The position numbers were made by a program, and so were the translations under genes. Of a stretch of DNA of 22,750 nt, positions 6,407 to 13,164 are shown piece after piece. The stretch comes from CAZMXI01 sp964570205 (GTDB lineage: Bacteria; Planctomycetota; Phycisphaerae; Tepidisphaerales; Tepidisphaeraceae). Location: contig CAZMXI010000073.1 in NCBI GenBank assembly GCA_964570205.1, positions 1-22,750 on the forward strand, read 5' to 3'. The notes under the pieces were generated by a model. That model had not been told where the DNA came from, ran no database searches, and was given only the letters and a program-made list of their open reading frames with translations. Every line of letters starts with the position of its first letter. Position 1 is the first letter of the stretch.

Positions 6407-9400
6407 CTACAGATCGTCGCTGTCGTTGGGGAGCAGCCGATTGGGCTTCTGCTTTCTGCCTTTGCGGCCAGGGGACTTTGATGTCTCCGACGCGGGTTGA
6501 GAAGGCGCTGCCTGAGCGGGCGGCACAGATTGCGACGGTGGATTGGTGGCCGGAGAGTTCGCGGTCGGCTCAGCCGCCACGGGCGGTATTGAAGCCGGGG
6601 CGGAGGAAGCAGGAGAAGCCGGCGGCGCGGTTGACGATGGTGTTGGCGTTGGCAAAGGGGCCTGTGCCGGAGGTACCGAAGGTGCGGCGGCCGAGGCGGC
6701 GTGTGGCGTTGCGGCGGGTCTGGGCGGCGGCGCAGTCGCGGCATTCTTGAATTGCTGGAGGCGTTCGATCACGGCTTTCGCATGACTGGCGTTTGACGCC
6801 TTTGCGTTATCGTTGTTCAATGCCGTAACGTGAGATCGCAATGAGCGATCCTCCACAATCGGTGCAACAATTGTCTCGTTCGACGCCTGAGGCCAGCGGC
6901 GCCGGGCACGCGCCTGGTAACGTTTGAATGTGATGTGATGCTCAGACCGAACGATGAAGGGGAACCCCTGGAATTGAGTCAGGCCCCGCCCGTGAGTGAT
7001 ATGCACGATGCTGAGATACGGGTCATCGGTCATCCGCAGCATGTCGTTGGTCGTGATTCGCGGACCGACAACAGGTTTCTCGGGCTTCAGCGGCCGGCCG
7101 TCCTCGTCACGCGGCCAGTTGGCGTAGTCGTCACCGAGGACATCCTCCGGCTGGTAGGCGGCAGCCTGGTCATAGAGCACCTCCCCTCCGAGTGCCTGCA
7201 ATGATCGAATCTGTTCGACGGTGCCGGCGGAGAAGAACTGCTTGAAGGCGGTGTTGGCCTGAACGACGGGGATAAGGTCAGCATCCGCCCGCTTGAGGTC
7301 GTTGATGGTGTGGTTGGCCAGTATCACCGAGATGCCCATGGAGCGGGCCTGCTGCAGGATGATGTCAAGGCTGTCGGAGATGATGCGCTGGAACTCATCA
7401 ATAACGAGATAGACACAGGGGGGCTTCCGATGCTCCCGGCTATGGGCCAGGGCAGCATTGAGGAGAGAGAAGAGGGCAAGTTTGGCGATCTCGCGAACGG
7501 AGGACTGACCGATGGCCGCCTCCAGATAGAAGTAGACGATCTGCGGCTTGGCGACGACATCTTCCATCTGGATCGCGCAATCAACCGCTTGATCTGAAAC
7601 CCATTCTTGCGCTGCGTCGGAGCGGATGACATTGATCGCATCGATCTGTGCCAGCGCAGCGATGGTTGCGACAAGTTCGCCAGCGTCTTCCCGGTCCTTT
7701 TCCCGCAGCGACAGCAGGGACTTGTCTTTAAGGATGCCGTCGATGGCGAGAAAGGACTGCGCATCCGGGTTCTTCTGCAGCGCTTGCGCCAGCACGTCAC
7801 GATTCATTCTGGAGAAATAGCTCTTGCCATAACCTTCCCCATGCTGAAGGCCAAGGGCCGATGCGAGAATCTCCGTGCGCTGATCGGGCGTGAGGGCGCA
7901 GAACGCGGCTTGGTTCATCGGGTTGAAGGCGTAAGTGGAGTCGCCTGGGCGAATGGTGAACCACTTGAAGGGCAGCTTGTTCAGGCGGGCATCGGCTCGG
8001 GCTCCCTGAAAGAATGCGGGATCGCCTTTGATGTCAAGTATCACGATGGAGCCGCCGGGTCCGCCGTCGCGCTTCTCTGCGGCCAAGGCGCGAGCCAATT
8101 CGCTGACCAGCGGAGCGAGGGCCAGCGAGGTCTTGCCAGCGCCGGAGTCGCCAAGAATATGGGCGTGTTGGGCAAGCACGTCGCGGTGGAGAAGCACCGG
8201 ATAGTCGTTGAGCAGCGCTGTTCCCAGCCAAAGGTGCTTTCTCGGGTCACGCTCCTCGGAATCACCGCTGGGGTGGCCTGCCGCCAAACGTCGCATGTGA
8301 TATTGGCGTTGGGTGTGGCGGCGGGGGGGATGACGTCGAAGCCGGCGTTCAATGGCGGCATCCAAGGTGACGAGCACCGGTCCAGCCATGGTGCGTACCG
8401 TCAATATCACCAACAAGGGCGGGACTGTAAGGGACAAGATCAACGCCAGCAGGAGCGACCACAAGAAGGATGCCTCGGCGAAGGTCAGGCCATAGGCGGC
8501 TGTCACCAACCAGGATTCCGGCGTGCGGGCCAGCGTGCCTGCGGCCGAAGCGCGAAGTTCCCGAGCGATCCACTGGGCGTCCACGGCCTGCAGGAACTGG
8601 ACTCGTCTTTGGACGTCAACCTCCGGGATCTGGTTGAAGAGTTGCCGCTGAGCTGGTGTCAACTCCCGCTCCACGTCCGCCAGATTCCACCCGAACGTTG
8701 GCTGCTGTGAACGAAGGAAGAAGCCGCGTTGTTGTCGCTGGATCGCGCGAACCCAGGGATCGGGGCCGGTCAGTGGGACTGCACAGGGGAAGTAGCAGGC
8801 CATCGGGGCGACCACGAACACCATCAGCCCAAACACCGCGCTGGCCAACCCAGTGCGACTGGCCCAGGGGCCACCGGGACTGGAGAAGACTCCGGGCGCG
8901 CGGGTGTGATGGGCGTTGTAGGTCAGCCAACTGACCAGAGCGTCGCGGACCACTCGCCAGTTGCGACGTGAATGGACGGGGCGCGTGGCCAACAGCACCC
9001 CCGCAACCGTGGCTACGGCCAGGGTACCTGAAAGGAGCAAGGCGATTCCCCCGCTCCGACGGGCTATTAATAGGACTGCGGCTCCGGCAAAATAGGCAGT
9101 GGCCAGCAGGACGTAAGCGCGGCGATGTTCACGCATTGCCTGCGAGGCACGACGGGCAAGGGCGGCAGCGCCAGGTATCGACGGCGGTTTGGCTGGACTC
9201 CGATCAGGCATGAATCGCGAATTCCATAGCCGGGTCCACGCCTCGCGTTCTTCGGGCAGCAGCCAGGGGTTTGCCAGAATCCAGCGAACGCGGTGGTCCG
9301 CCAGCCGCTCCGCGAAATAGATGCAGAGAAGAAACGTGCCGAGGAACGGGACCAGATAAGCATCGATCGGGTCGGCCAGCCAGGTCGCGGAATAGAGTGC

Positions 9401-9745
9401 CCACCAGAGGAACGCCGGGAGGGCCACGGCCGGGATGATTACCCCGAGAGCGTCTGCGGCCACGACCCGATAGTCACCAGCGACAAGGACGATCATGCCC
9501 ACGACGACGCCGACGAGGATGAAGACTGCGAGCCAGAGGGAGGTGGCCAAGGTGCCTCCCAAGATTCGGAGCAGCAGCGTTCCGGCGAGGGCGAAGACGG
9601 TGGTCGATGCGATGAGGTAGATGCTGTAGGAGCGGAGCCGTCGCGGCGACTTGATCTGGGTTCGATAGTCGATGCCGAGACTGCCCACGTCGCCAACAGC
9701 CTCGACGTTGAGAGGATCGCGATCGATGTCAGCGGCGTGGCGCAT
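6407..9745 (-). CDS. VirD4/TraG-type coupling ATPase with large polytopic N-terminal region
   Basis: A 1112-residue membrane ATPase. Residues 40-150 contain about four transmembrane segments, 209-252 two more, 300-323 one, and 425-452 one or two, giving a far larger membrane part than the two helices of classic VirD4. The motor domain follows, with Walker A GDSGAGKT at 532-539 (in HAHILGDSGAGKTS) and Walker B CVYLVIDEF with Asp783-Glu784. It also has VILDIKGD, FNPM and SVILANHTINDL, all typical of TraG/TraD/VirD4 coupling proteins, which pump DNA through conjugative pores. Residues 1000-1085 are Pro/Ala-rich and the C-terminus is basic then acidic. It overlaps the previous gene by 17 bases and has no SD of its own, so translation is probably coupled. 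No relaxase or VirB4 lies nearby. FtsK-like or mobilisation roles are alternatives, but the neighbours (replication-relaxation-type proteins) favour conjugal transfer. Confidence 0.85.
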   Translation of the reverse strand: MRHAADIDRDPLNVEAVGDVGSLGIDYRTQIKSPRRLRSYSIYLIASTTVFALAGTLLLRILGGTLATSLWLAVFILVGVVVGMIVLVAGDYRVVAADALGVIIPAVALPAFLWWALYSATWLADPIDAYLVPFLGTFLLCIYFAERLADHRVRWILANPWLLPEEREAWTRLWNSRFMPDRSPAKPPSIPGAAALARRASQAMREHRRAYVLLATAYFAGAAVLLIARRSGGIALLLSGTLAVATVAGVLLATRPVHSRRNWRVVRDALVSWLTYNAHHTRAPGVFSSPGGPWASRTGLASAVFGLMVFVVAPMACYFPCAVPLTGPDPWVRAIQRQQRGFFLRSQQPTFGWNLADVERELTPAQRQLFNQIPEVDVQRRVQFLQAVDAQWIARELRASAAGTLARTPESWLVTAAYGLTFAEASFLWSLLLALILSLTVPPLLVILTVRTMAGPVLVTLDAAIERRLRRHPPRRHTQRQYHMRRLAAGHPSGDSEERDPRKHLWLGTALLNDYPVLLHRDVLAQHAHILGDSGAGKTSLALAPLVSELARALAAEKRDGGPGGSIVILDIKGDPAFFQGARADARLNKLPFKWFTIRPGDSTYAFNPMNQAAFCALTPDQRTEILASALGLQHGEGYGKSYFSRMNRDVLAQALQKNPDAQSFLAIDGILKDKSLLSLREKDREDAGELVATIAALAQIDAINVIRSDAAQEWVSDQAVDCAIQMEDVVAKPQIVYFYLEAAIGQSSVREIAKLALFSLLNAALAHSREHRKPPCVYLVIDEFQRIISDSLDIILQQARSMGISVILANHTINDLKRADADLIPVVQANTAFKQFFSAGTVEQIRSLQALGGEVLYDQAAAYQPEDVLGDDYANWPRDEDGRPLKPEKPVVGPRITTNDMLRMTDDPYLSIVHITHGRGLTQFQGFPFIVRSEHHITFKRYQARARRRWPQASNETIVAPIVEDRSLRSHVTALNNDNAKASNASHAKAVIERLQQFKNAATAPPPRPAATPHAASAAAPSVPPAQAPLPTPTPSSTAPPASPASSAPASIPPVAAEPTANSPATNPPSQSVPPAQAAPSQPASETSKSPGRKGRKQKPNRLLPNDSDDL

Positions 9746-10442
9746 GGTTTGCCAGTAGAGAGGCCAAGGGGCTGCGAACGACGACGCGGTAGAGGACCGA
9801 TTCGTACTCGTCTTCCTCGAATGCCTTCTGTAGCCGCTCCTTCTTCTCGGGGTAAGCCGTTACCACGGTGAGCACAAAGCCGCGGTTTCTCAGCAGTTCC
9901 ATGAAGGCCGGCATGGAACTCCGGCGGTGAATCGCCGCGTGGCACTTCCTGACAAGCCGGACGAGGTCCACGCCGCCGTCGATCAGTACGAGGCCCAGTC
10001 GCTGCTGGCCTTCTTGTTCGTCGATGTAGTACGGCGCACGGAGCAGGTGCCGGTCGAAGAGCTGCGGGAACCTCGACTGGAACTCAAGGCGGGTGAGGAT
10101 CGTTCGTTTTGTCGGGCCGGCGCAACAGAACAATAGAATGCCGTAATGGTGAATTGAGGCCTCATAGCCCAGAGCCTCGGCGGTTTTCGCGTGGAGCCCT
10201 CGCTGGCGGGCGGTGCGCAGGCTCAGAGTCCAGTAAGCATGGGTGTCGTGCAGCCGGTAGCGGCTGAGGCATCCGCCCACGAGAAGCCGCGTCAGCACCT
10301 TGGTGGCGGCGTTCACCTCGGCGTCACGGAAGAACAGTTCATGGACGACCTCGCGCGTGGTCATTCGGTAGCGGGCCACGTGGTCCAGGATTTCCTGGTC
10401 ACGGTCGCTCAGCCGGAGGTTTTTGAGTGTTCGCTCGGACAT
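9729..10442 (-). CDS. Replication-relaxation-type winged-helix protein, second gene of the operon
   Basis: A 237-residue protein with an N-terminal winged helix-turn-helix (residues 8-65: LSDRDQEILDHVARYRMTTR, then AATKVLTRLLVGGCLSRYRL). A mixed alpha/beta domain (about 90-225) follows, ending with EEDEYESVLYRVVVRSPLAS. This matches the replication-relaxation (PF13814-like) family, known from plasmids and conjugative elements of Gram-positive bacteria, where the genes sit next to TraG/VirD4 ATPases. The gene starts three bases after the stop of the related gene upstream (stop at 10446) and overlaps the ATPase start by 17 bases, so the three form one tight operon. A role in relaxing or recognising DNA for replication or transfer is family knowledge; the details here are inference. 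No relaxase HUH motif is visible. Confidence 0.7.
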   Translation of the reverse strand: MSERTLKNLRLSDRDQEILDHVARYRMTTREVVHELFFRDAEVNAATKVLTRLLVGGCLSRYRLHDTHAYWTLSLRTARQRGLHAKTAEALGYEASIHHYGILLFCCAGPTKRTILTRLEFQSRFPQLFDRHLLRAPYYIDEQEGQQRLGLVLIDGGVDLVRLVRKCHAAIHRRSSMPAFMELLRNRGFVLTVVTAYPEKKERLQKAFEEDEYESVLYRVVVRSPLASLLANHAPRR

Positions 10443-10445
10443 CGG

Positions 10446-11084
10446 TCACCACAACTGGTAGGGGATTCCTCGCGTGCGGCAGTCCTCATGAAACGCACGA
10501 AAACGGCGCGGGTCGTACTTGCCGCCGAATTCAACCACGAGCCGAACCGCACCACTGGAGTCCTTAATCACCGCGTCGGGGAGTTTCTCGTCCAGTCGTT
10601 CCACGGCGAACTCTTCCTCGCCCACCCAGCAGCGGGCCAGCTCCGGCTTCTTCTGGCGGAAGAGCAAGTAGACCTGAGATAGGTGCAGATCGTGGCTTGC
10701 CTGGTCAGCATGGCGGAGACGCCCGGTGCCTGTGCCGCCCAGTTGGCACATCGCGCGTCGAGAGGCGAAGTACACCATGGTCGGCTCGTACTGGCGGTCT
10801 TCCCAACGATGCTGCAATTGGTAGCCGACAACCTCGTAATCCGGCGGGCCTTCACCGGGTGCCCAAGTGAGGATCGGGTTGCTGAGTGGCAGAAGCGGGT
10901 AAGCAGGAAGCGACTGACGATGGAGGAATCCGCCAGCCACCAATCCTCGCAACCGTCGCTGCGCGTTTGCGTTTGCGGAAGGCGCCGCTGGCCACCATGT
11001 TGCGGCGATCTGTGATGCTGTCAGCATACGCACTTTGAGACAGAGCGTAGCGAGAAGGTCTTTGTCGCGCGCCGTCAGTATCAC
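10446..11084 (-). CDS. Replication-relaxation-type winged-helix protein, first gene of the operon
   Basis: A 212-residue protein. The GTG at 11084 is preferred: GGAGAG lies four bases upstream and the winged helix starts directly after it. The longer frame (to 11231) has unlikely sequence. Residues 5-58 (TARDKDLLATLCLKVRMLTA, ASQIAATWW, RRLRGLVAGGFL) form the wHTH. The C-terminal half includes YEPTMVYFASRRAMCQL, a histidine-rich helix (HADQASHDLHLSQVYLLF), and AVRLVVEFGGKYDPRRFRAF. Asp, Glu and Lys in DAVIKDSSGAVRLVVEFGGK are spaced like a PD-(D/E)XK nuclease core (D-x(n)-E-x-G-K). I only suggest this; the fold of replication-relaxation proteins is known to lie near nuclease-like folds. It heads the coupling-protein operon and resembles the next gene in its N-terminus, so the pair may be diverged paralogues acting together. 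Confidence 0.68.
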   Translation of the reverse strand: MILTARDKDLLATLCLKVRMLTASQIAATWWPAAPSANANAQRRLRGLVAGGFLHRQSLPAYPLLPLSNPILTWAPGEGPPDYEVVGYQLQHRWEDRQYEPTMVYFASRRAMCQLGGTGTGRLRHADQASHDLHLSQVYLLFRQKKPELARCWVGEEEFAVERLDEKLPDAVIKDSSGAVRLVVEFGGKYDPRRFRAFHEDCRTRGIPYQLW

Positions 11085-11129
11085 AGGACTCTCCGCTCTG
11101 ATTCTAACCGGCCCGGTGGCCGCACACAA

Positions 11130-11155
11130 TCTATACCTCCAACTGTCGCCCGACA
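11130..11155 (-). promoter_or_regulatory. Promoter/operator candidate for the coupling-protein operon
   Basis: On the minus strand a TATAGA -10-like hexamer (11130-11135) lies 45 bases before the GTG start. Just upstream of it is the dyad TGTCG-CC-CGACA (11144-11155), in the -35 region, where no good TTGACA is seen. This arrangement fits an activator- or repressor-controlled promoter. Confidence 0.35.
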
Positions 11156-11287
11156 CAGGGTAACAAGGCCGGTACAAACGATTCGCATTAACCCATTGGA
11201 GATAACAAATTACCATCGCAGCGGCAGCCAATCGACCAGGCTGCGAACGACCGTGCTTGGTGCCATGTTGCGGGTGGGCACGGATGC

Positions 11288-11471
11288 GGCCGCGGCCCAG
11301 CGGCCGGGTGGGGCCCCCGACCCCGACAGGGGTTGGGGGCGGGCGTAGCGAACGCGAAGCCCGCGGCCTGACAGCCGGCCCCAGCCGGCTTCGGGACGAA
11401 CGCCGCCCCAGCGGCGGCCGAGCCGTTCAGGCTCGGCACCCCCGTTCAGGGGGGCGAGCGTCCAGCGAGCG
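11288..11471. repeat. Hairpin-rich repeat unit, copy A
   Basis: A 184-bp unit repeated at 11606-11795 with the same order of elements. It contains perfect hairpins with short loops: ACCCC-GACA-GGGGT (11320-11333), AGCCGGC-CCCA-GCCGGCT (11373-11390), CGCCGC-CCCA-GCGGCG (11401-11416), GCCGAGCC-GTTCA-GGCTCGGC (11417-11437) and CCCCC-GTTCA-GGGGG (11439-11453). It ends with the doublet GCGAGC-GTCCA-GCGAGC. Loops are drawn from a small set (GACA, CCCA, GTTCA). No protein-like frame fits. Confidence 0.8.
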
Positions 11472-11523
11472 GGACCGCGACCGGCGTCCAGCCGGTAGCC
11501 GCGTTCAGCGGCGTCGCGGTCCC
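11471..11523. other. Predicted three-way-junction DNA/RNA structure
   Basis: A perfect 10-bp outer stem (GGGACCGCGA at 11471-11480 with TCGCGGTCCC at 11514-11523) encloses two hairpins: CCGGC-GTCCA-GCCGG (11481-11495) and GCCGC-GTTCA-GCGGC (11498-11512). Only three bases are left unpaired outside the loops. It follows repeat copy A directly. Confidence 0.6.
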
Positions 11524-11559
11524 CAGCGCCGCGGGTCGCCAGCAGGGCTCGCCTCACCG

Positions 11560-11589
11560 CCCCGATTCCCTGGCCCAAGGGAATCGGGG
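11560..11589. repeat. 12-bp perfect hairpin in the array
   Basis: CCCCGATTCCCT and AGGGAATCGGGG form a perfect 12-bp stem with loop GGCCCA. It lies between the two repeat copies and has no T-tract, so it is not an intrinsic terminator. It is part of the hairpin array. Confidence 0.6.
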
Positions 11590-11605
11590 GCCGCGCACCA
11601 GGAAG

Positions 11606-11795
11606 GGCCGCGGCCCAGCGGCCCAACACGGGTGGGGCCCCGGTTCCCCGACAGGGGAATGGGGCGGGCGCAGCGAACGCGGAGCCCGGTCCCGACGGCC
11701 GGCCCCAGCCGGTCTCGGGACGAACGCCGCCCCAGCGGCGGCCGAGCCGTGCAGGCTCGGCACCCCCGTTCAGGGGGGCGAGCGTCCAGCGAGCG
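11606..11795. repeat. Hairpin-rich repeat unit, copy B
   Basis: The second copy of the unit at 11288-11471, 190 bp long. Hairpins are kept although bases differ: TTCCCC-GACA-GGGGAA (11644-11659), CCGGC-CCCA-GCCGG (11699-11712) inside an outer TCCCGA/TCGGGA stem (11690-11720), CGCCGC-CCCA-GCGGCG (11725-11740), GCCGAGCC-GTGCA-GGCTCGGC (11741-11761) and CCCCC-GTTCA-GGGGG (11763-11777). In the first hairpin both arms differ from copy A in a compensating way (ACCCC/GGGGT versus TTCCCC/GGGGAA), which suggests the fold is what is conserved. Confidence 0.8.
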
Positions 11796-12186
11796 ATGAG
11801 CGCCCAGTTCCGCTGCCGCCGCGCACTGTGCGGGCGGTGCGGGACTGGGCGCGATCTGTGGCAACAGGGCCTTGGCCGACAACATGCAAGCCGTGCGAGC
11901 CAGGGGGCAATCGAGGGGCGCGGCTTCCCGTCGGCCATGGGCGGCCGGAGGGGGCGGTGAGTGTCTTCCGCCGACGGCGGAATAAGCGAATCGCACGGGG
12001 CGTGGGGTCCGAGCGGAGGCATCTCCTGACCGCGACGCGGTCGGGAATGCCGCAGGCGAGCTGGAGCGGATCATAGAGGTCTCCCGCAGGCGGGAACCGA
12101 TGGAGCCGATCCCAGAGAAACCGGTGAGGAGCAGCGCGACGAACGCGATGCAAAGGGGCGGCCGGAACGCAGTCGGGATGCCGAGC
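11796..12186. other. Gene-free tract with further short hairpins
   Basis: About 390 bases with no convincing gene; frames are short and of shadow-like composition. Three more perfect hairpins continue the array in looser form: TTCCGCC-GAC-GGCGGAA (11966-11982), GACCGC-GAC-GCGGTC (12028-12042) and TCCCGC-AG-GCGGGA (12082-12095). A 55-codon frame from 11796 is GC-driven and lacks an SD, so I do not call it. Confidence 0.5.
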
Positions 12187-12318
12187 ATGTACTGTCAACG
12201 TGGGGACTTCTGCACGCTCCATCACGGCCCGCAGTGCCAACGACGATGCCCCGGTCGGATGCACGTGGCGTGGAGGGAATCCGCGACGACATTTCGCAGC
12301 GAGAAAGATGGCGGCTAG
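12187..12318 (+). CDS. Doubtful short Cys-rich reading frame
   Basis: A 43-residue frame, MYCQRGDFCTLHHGPQCQRR onwards, with cysteines at 3, 9, 17 and 21 that could form a small metal or disulfide knot. It ends with a TAG inside the hairpin at 12307-12329. There is no SD before the ATG, and the hairpin is better explained as the terminator of the minus-strand gene. I record it only because the composition changes here from pure GC-shadow to something more mixed. Most likely it is not a gene. Confidence 0.15.
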   Translation: MYCQRGDFCTLHHGPQCQRRCPGRMHVAWRESATTFRSEKDGG

Positions 12319-12329
12319 AAGCCGCCATC
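12307..12329 (-). terminator. Terminator of the 12346-12669 gene
   Basis: A perfect 10-bp stem (GATGGCGGCT / AGCCGCCATC) with a 3-base loop lies 17 bases beyond the stop codon at 12346. On the minus strand it is followed by TTTCTC. This is a modest but well-placed intrinsic terminator. Confidence 0.65.
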
Positions 12330-12345
12330 GCGGATGTGCGCTGCG

Positions 12346-12669
12346 TCAGTAGTCACTGGGCAGCAGGACGGTGGTGGCGAGGCGGTTGGCATCGCTGATC
12401 AGCCAGAACTCGATGCCGTCTCGGTCACGGAACGGCGAGAGGATTCTGGTGCCGTCGGCGACGGCCGCGTTGTTGCGTCGCCAGTCGGACGGGTCCGCTT
12501 CTCCCCAGTCTCCCTGAGCGTGCCGCTGCAGAGCGTTGTACACATCCGCCAGATTCAGCGCGCCCAGTGCCCTGGGAGTGATGAGCACTTCGCCCAACGG
12601 GATGCTGGGGCGAGGGGCTCTTGTGTTGCCGTGGTCCGTTCTCGAAGTGCCAATTCGTAATGTCATCAT
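12346..12669 (-). CDS. Small plasmid/ICE-type conserved hypothetical protein
   Basis: A 107-residue protein beginning MMTLRIGTSRTDHGNTRAPR. The ATG at 12669 has GGGAGG eight bases upstream. Conserved parts are PLGEVLITPRALGALN, the central QRHAQGDWGEADPSDWRRNN, and the C-terminal GTRILSPFRDRDGIEFWLIS ending TTVLLPSDY. I recognise this pattern (a HxxGDWG motif, then RILSxYxxRxGxxxWxITxADRxxTTVLLPxxY) from small uncharacterised proteins found on plasmids and integrative elements in many phyla. It has no known function, membrane segment or catalytic motif. It is read together with the KPVHEVRLG-family gene 54 bases upstream, with a strong hairpin between them, and is closed by the terminator at 12307-12329. 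Traces of its 5' end may also be present in the inverted copy near 13420-13450. Confidence 0.75.
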   Translation of the reverse strand: MMTLRIGTSRTDHGNTRAPRPSIPLGEVLITPRALGALNLADVYNALQRHAQGDWGEADPSDWRRNNAAVADGTRILSPFRDRDGIEFWLISDANRLATTVLLPSDY

Positions 12670-12693
12670 TCGGGGTTCCTCCCTTGAAAGAGA

Positions 12694-12716
12694 GCCGGCC
12701 GGTTGCACCGGCCGGC
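12694..12716. repeat. Intercistronic hairpin, also present inverted at 13385-13407
   Basis: A perfect 10-bp stem GCCGGCCGGT / ACCGGCCGGC with loop TGC sits between the genes ending at 12724 and starting at 12669. It may act as an mRNA stabiliser or partial terminator. The same sequence with its flank occurs on the opposite strand at 13384-13407, as part of the inverted duplication. Confidence 0.7.
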
Positions 12717-12723
12717 GTGCGGT

Positions 12724-12969
12724 TTACTCCTCTTTGTCTTCGTGCTTCTGAGCCAATTCGTGGATGCAGGTGTGAGCGAGATCGGCCACCTTTGCCAGCA
12801 GCAACAGGTCATCGCGACCGAAGCTGTCTGACGTGCGCCACTCCGCGTCCTGGCGGTAGAGCCGCTGGAACGTGACGTTGTGTCTCGCGCCGTTGCTCGT
12901 CTCGTTCTCCCAGATCGCCGCCTTGATGTTGCCCAGTCGAACTTCGTGTACGGGTTTGCTTTTTGCCAT
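12724..12969 (-). CDS. KPVHEVRLG-family small protein, copy 2
   Basis: An 81-residue paralogue of the protein at 2515-2826, starting MAKSKPVHEVRLGNIKAAIW. AAGGAGG sits eight bases upstream of the ATG at 12969. The shared parts are the N-terminal KPVHEVRLG, the IKAAIW strand, NVT...RLY, SDSFGRDDL and KVADLAHT; about 45 of 66 residues agree by eye. The tail is short and acidic (KHEDKEE), unlike the long tail of copy 1. The gene is the intact member of a head-to-head inverted duplication; the mirror copy at 13165-13379 is broken. The leader carries the dyad TCACAA-TTC-TTGTGA at 13006-13020, which is also the centre of the duplication. Having two intact copies in one element suggests an abundant, perhaps nucleic-acid-binding, protein; that is inference. 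Confidence 0.8.
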   Translation of the reverse strand: MAKSKPVHEVRLGNIKAAIWENETSNGARHNVTFQRLYRQDAEWRTSDSFGRDDLLLLAKVADLAHTCIHELAQKHEDKEE

Positions 12970-12974
12970 TTTGT

Positions 12975-13045
12975 TTTCCTCCTTTTGAGGGGTTTGTAAT
13001 TTCGCTCACAATTCTTGTGAAATTCAAACCCCGTTAAGGAGGAAA
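12975..13045. repeat. Imperfect inverted repeat of two mirror-image leaders
   Basis: The left arm (from TTTCCTCC at 12975) and the right arm (to GGAGGAAA at 13045) are reverse complements with a few small gaps. Shared blocks are TTTCCTCC, GGGGTTTG, AATTTC and CACAA. The centre is TTC at 13012-13014 within TCACAA-TTC-TTGTGA. Each arm carries an outward-pointing SD (GGAGG); only the left one serves an intact gene. The perfect centre could also serve as an operator. Confidence 0.7.
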
Positions 13046-13046
13046 T

Positions 13047-13164
13047 GCCGCACCGACCCGCCAGCGCAGGGCAGAGTCCGTCAGCAACGCCATAGTGACA
13101 GGCTTCGCCTGGCACGGCGTTGCAGGAATCGCCCGTAGCTGGCGCGGGAGGAGCGGCTCCCTGG
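13047..13164. other. Structured insertion inside the decayed gene copy
   Basis: About 118 bases lie here between the mirrored SD and the point where similarity to the intact gene resumes. They contain a long hairpin at 13084-13123 (outer GCAACGCC/GGCGTTGC, then GTG/CAC, then CAGGC-TTC-GCCTG) and a second one, GGGAG-N6-CTCCC, at about 13146-13161. It looks like an inserted hairpin element, or possibly a small structured RNA. I see no terminal repeats. Confidence 0.4.

Noticed and set aside
11288..11795. CRISPR array or integron attC array
   Set aside because: The units are not short repeats with unique spacers, and no GTTRRRY-type core sites or cassette genes are seen. Only two long units occur.
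11210..12188. Several long frames through the hairpin region (for example 11257-11799 plus, 11210-12022 minus, 11505-12188 minus)
   Set aside because: They are Arg/Pro/Gly/Ala-rich and the same DNA is open in many frames, as expected in GC-rich repeats without stops. The covarying hairpins explain the sequence better than coding does. One frame has a hydrophobic start (CIAFVALLLTGFSG), but no SD.
12995..13020. AATTGTGAGCG, resembling half of the E. coli lac operator
   Set aside because: The second half is missing and no LacI-type gene is present. The local dyad is explained as the centre of the inverted duplication.
13045..13095. 16-codon plus-strand frame after the mirrored GGAGG
   Set aside because: The SD-ATG distance is only two bases and there is no similarity to the parental gene. 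It is a by-product of the inverted duplication and insertion.
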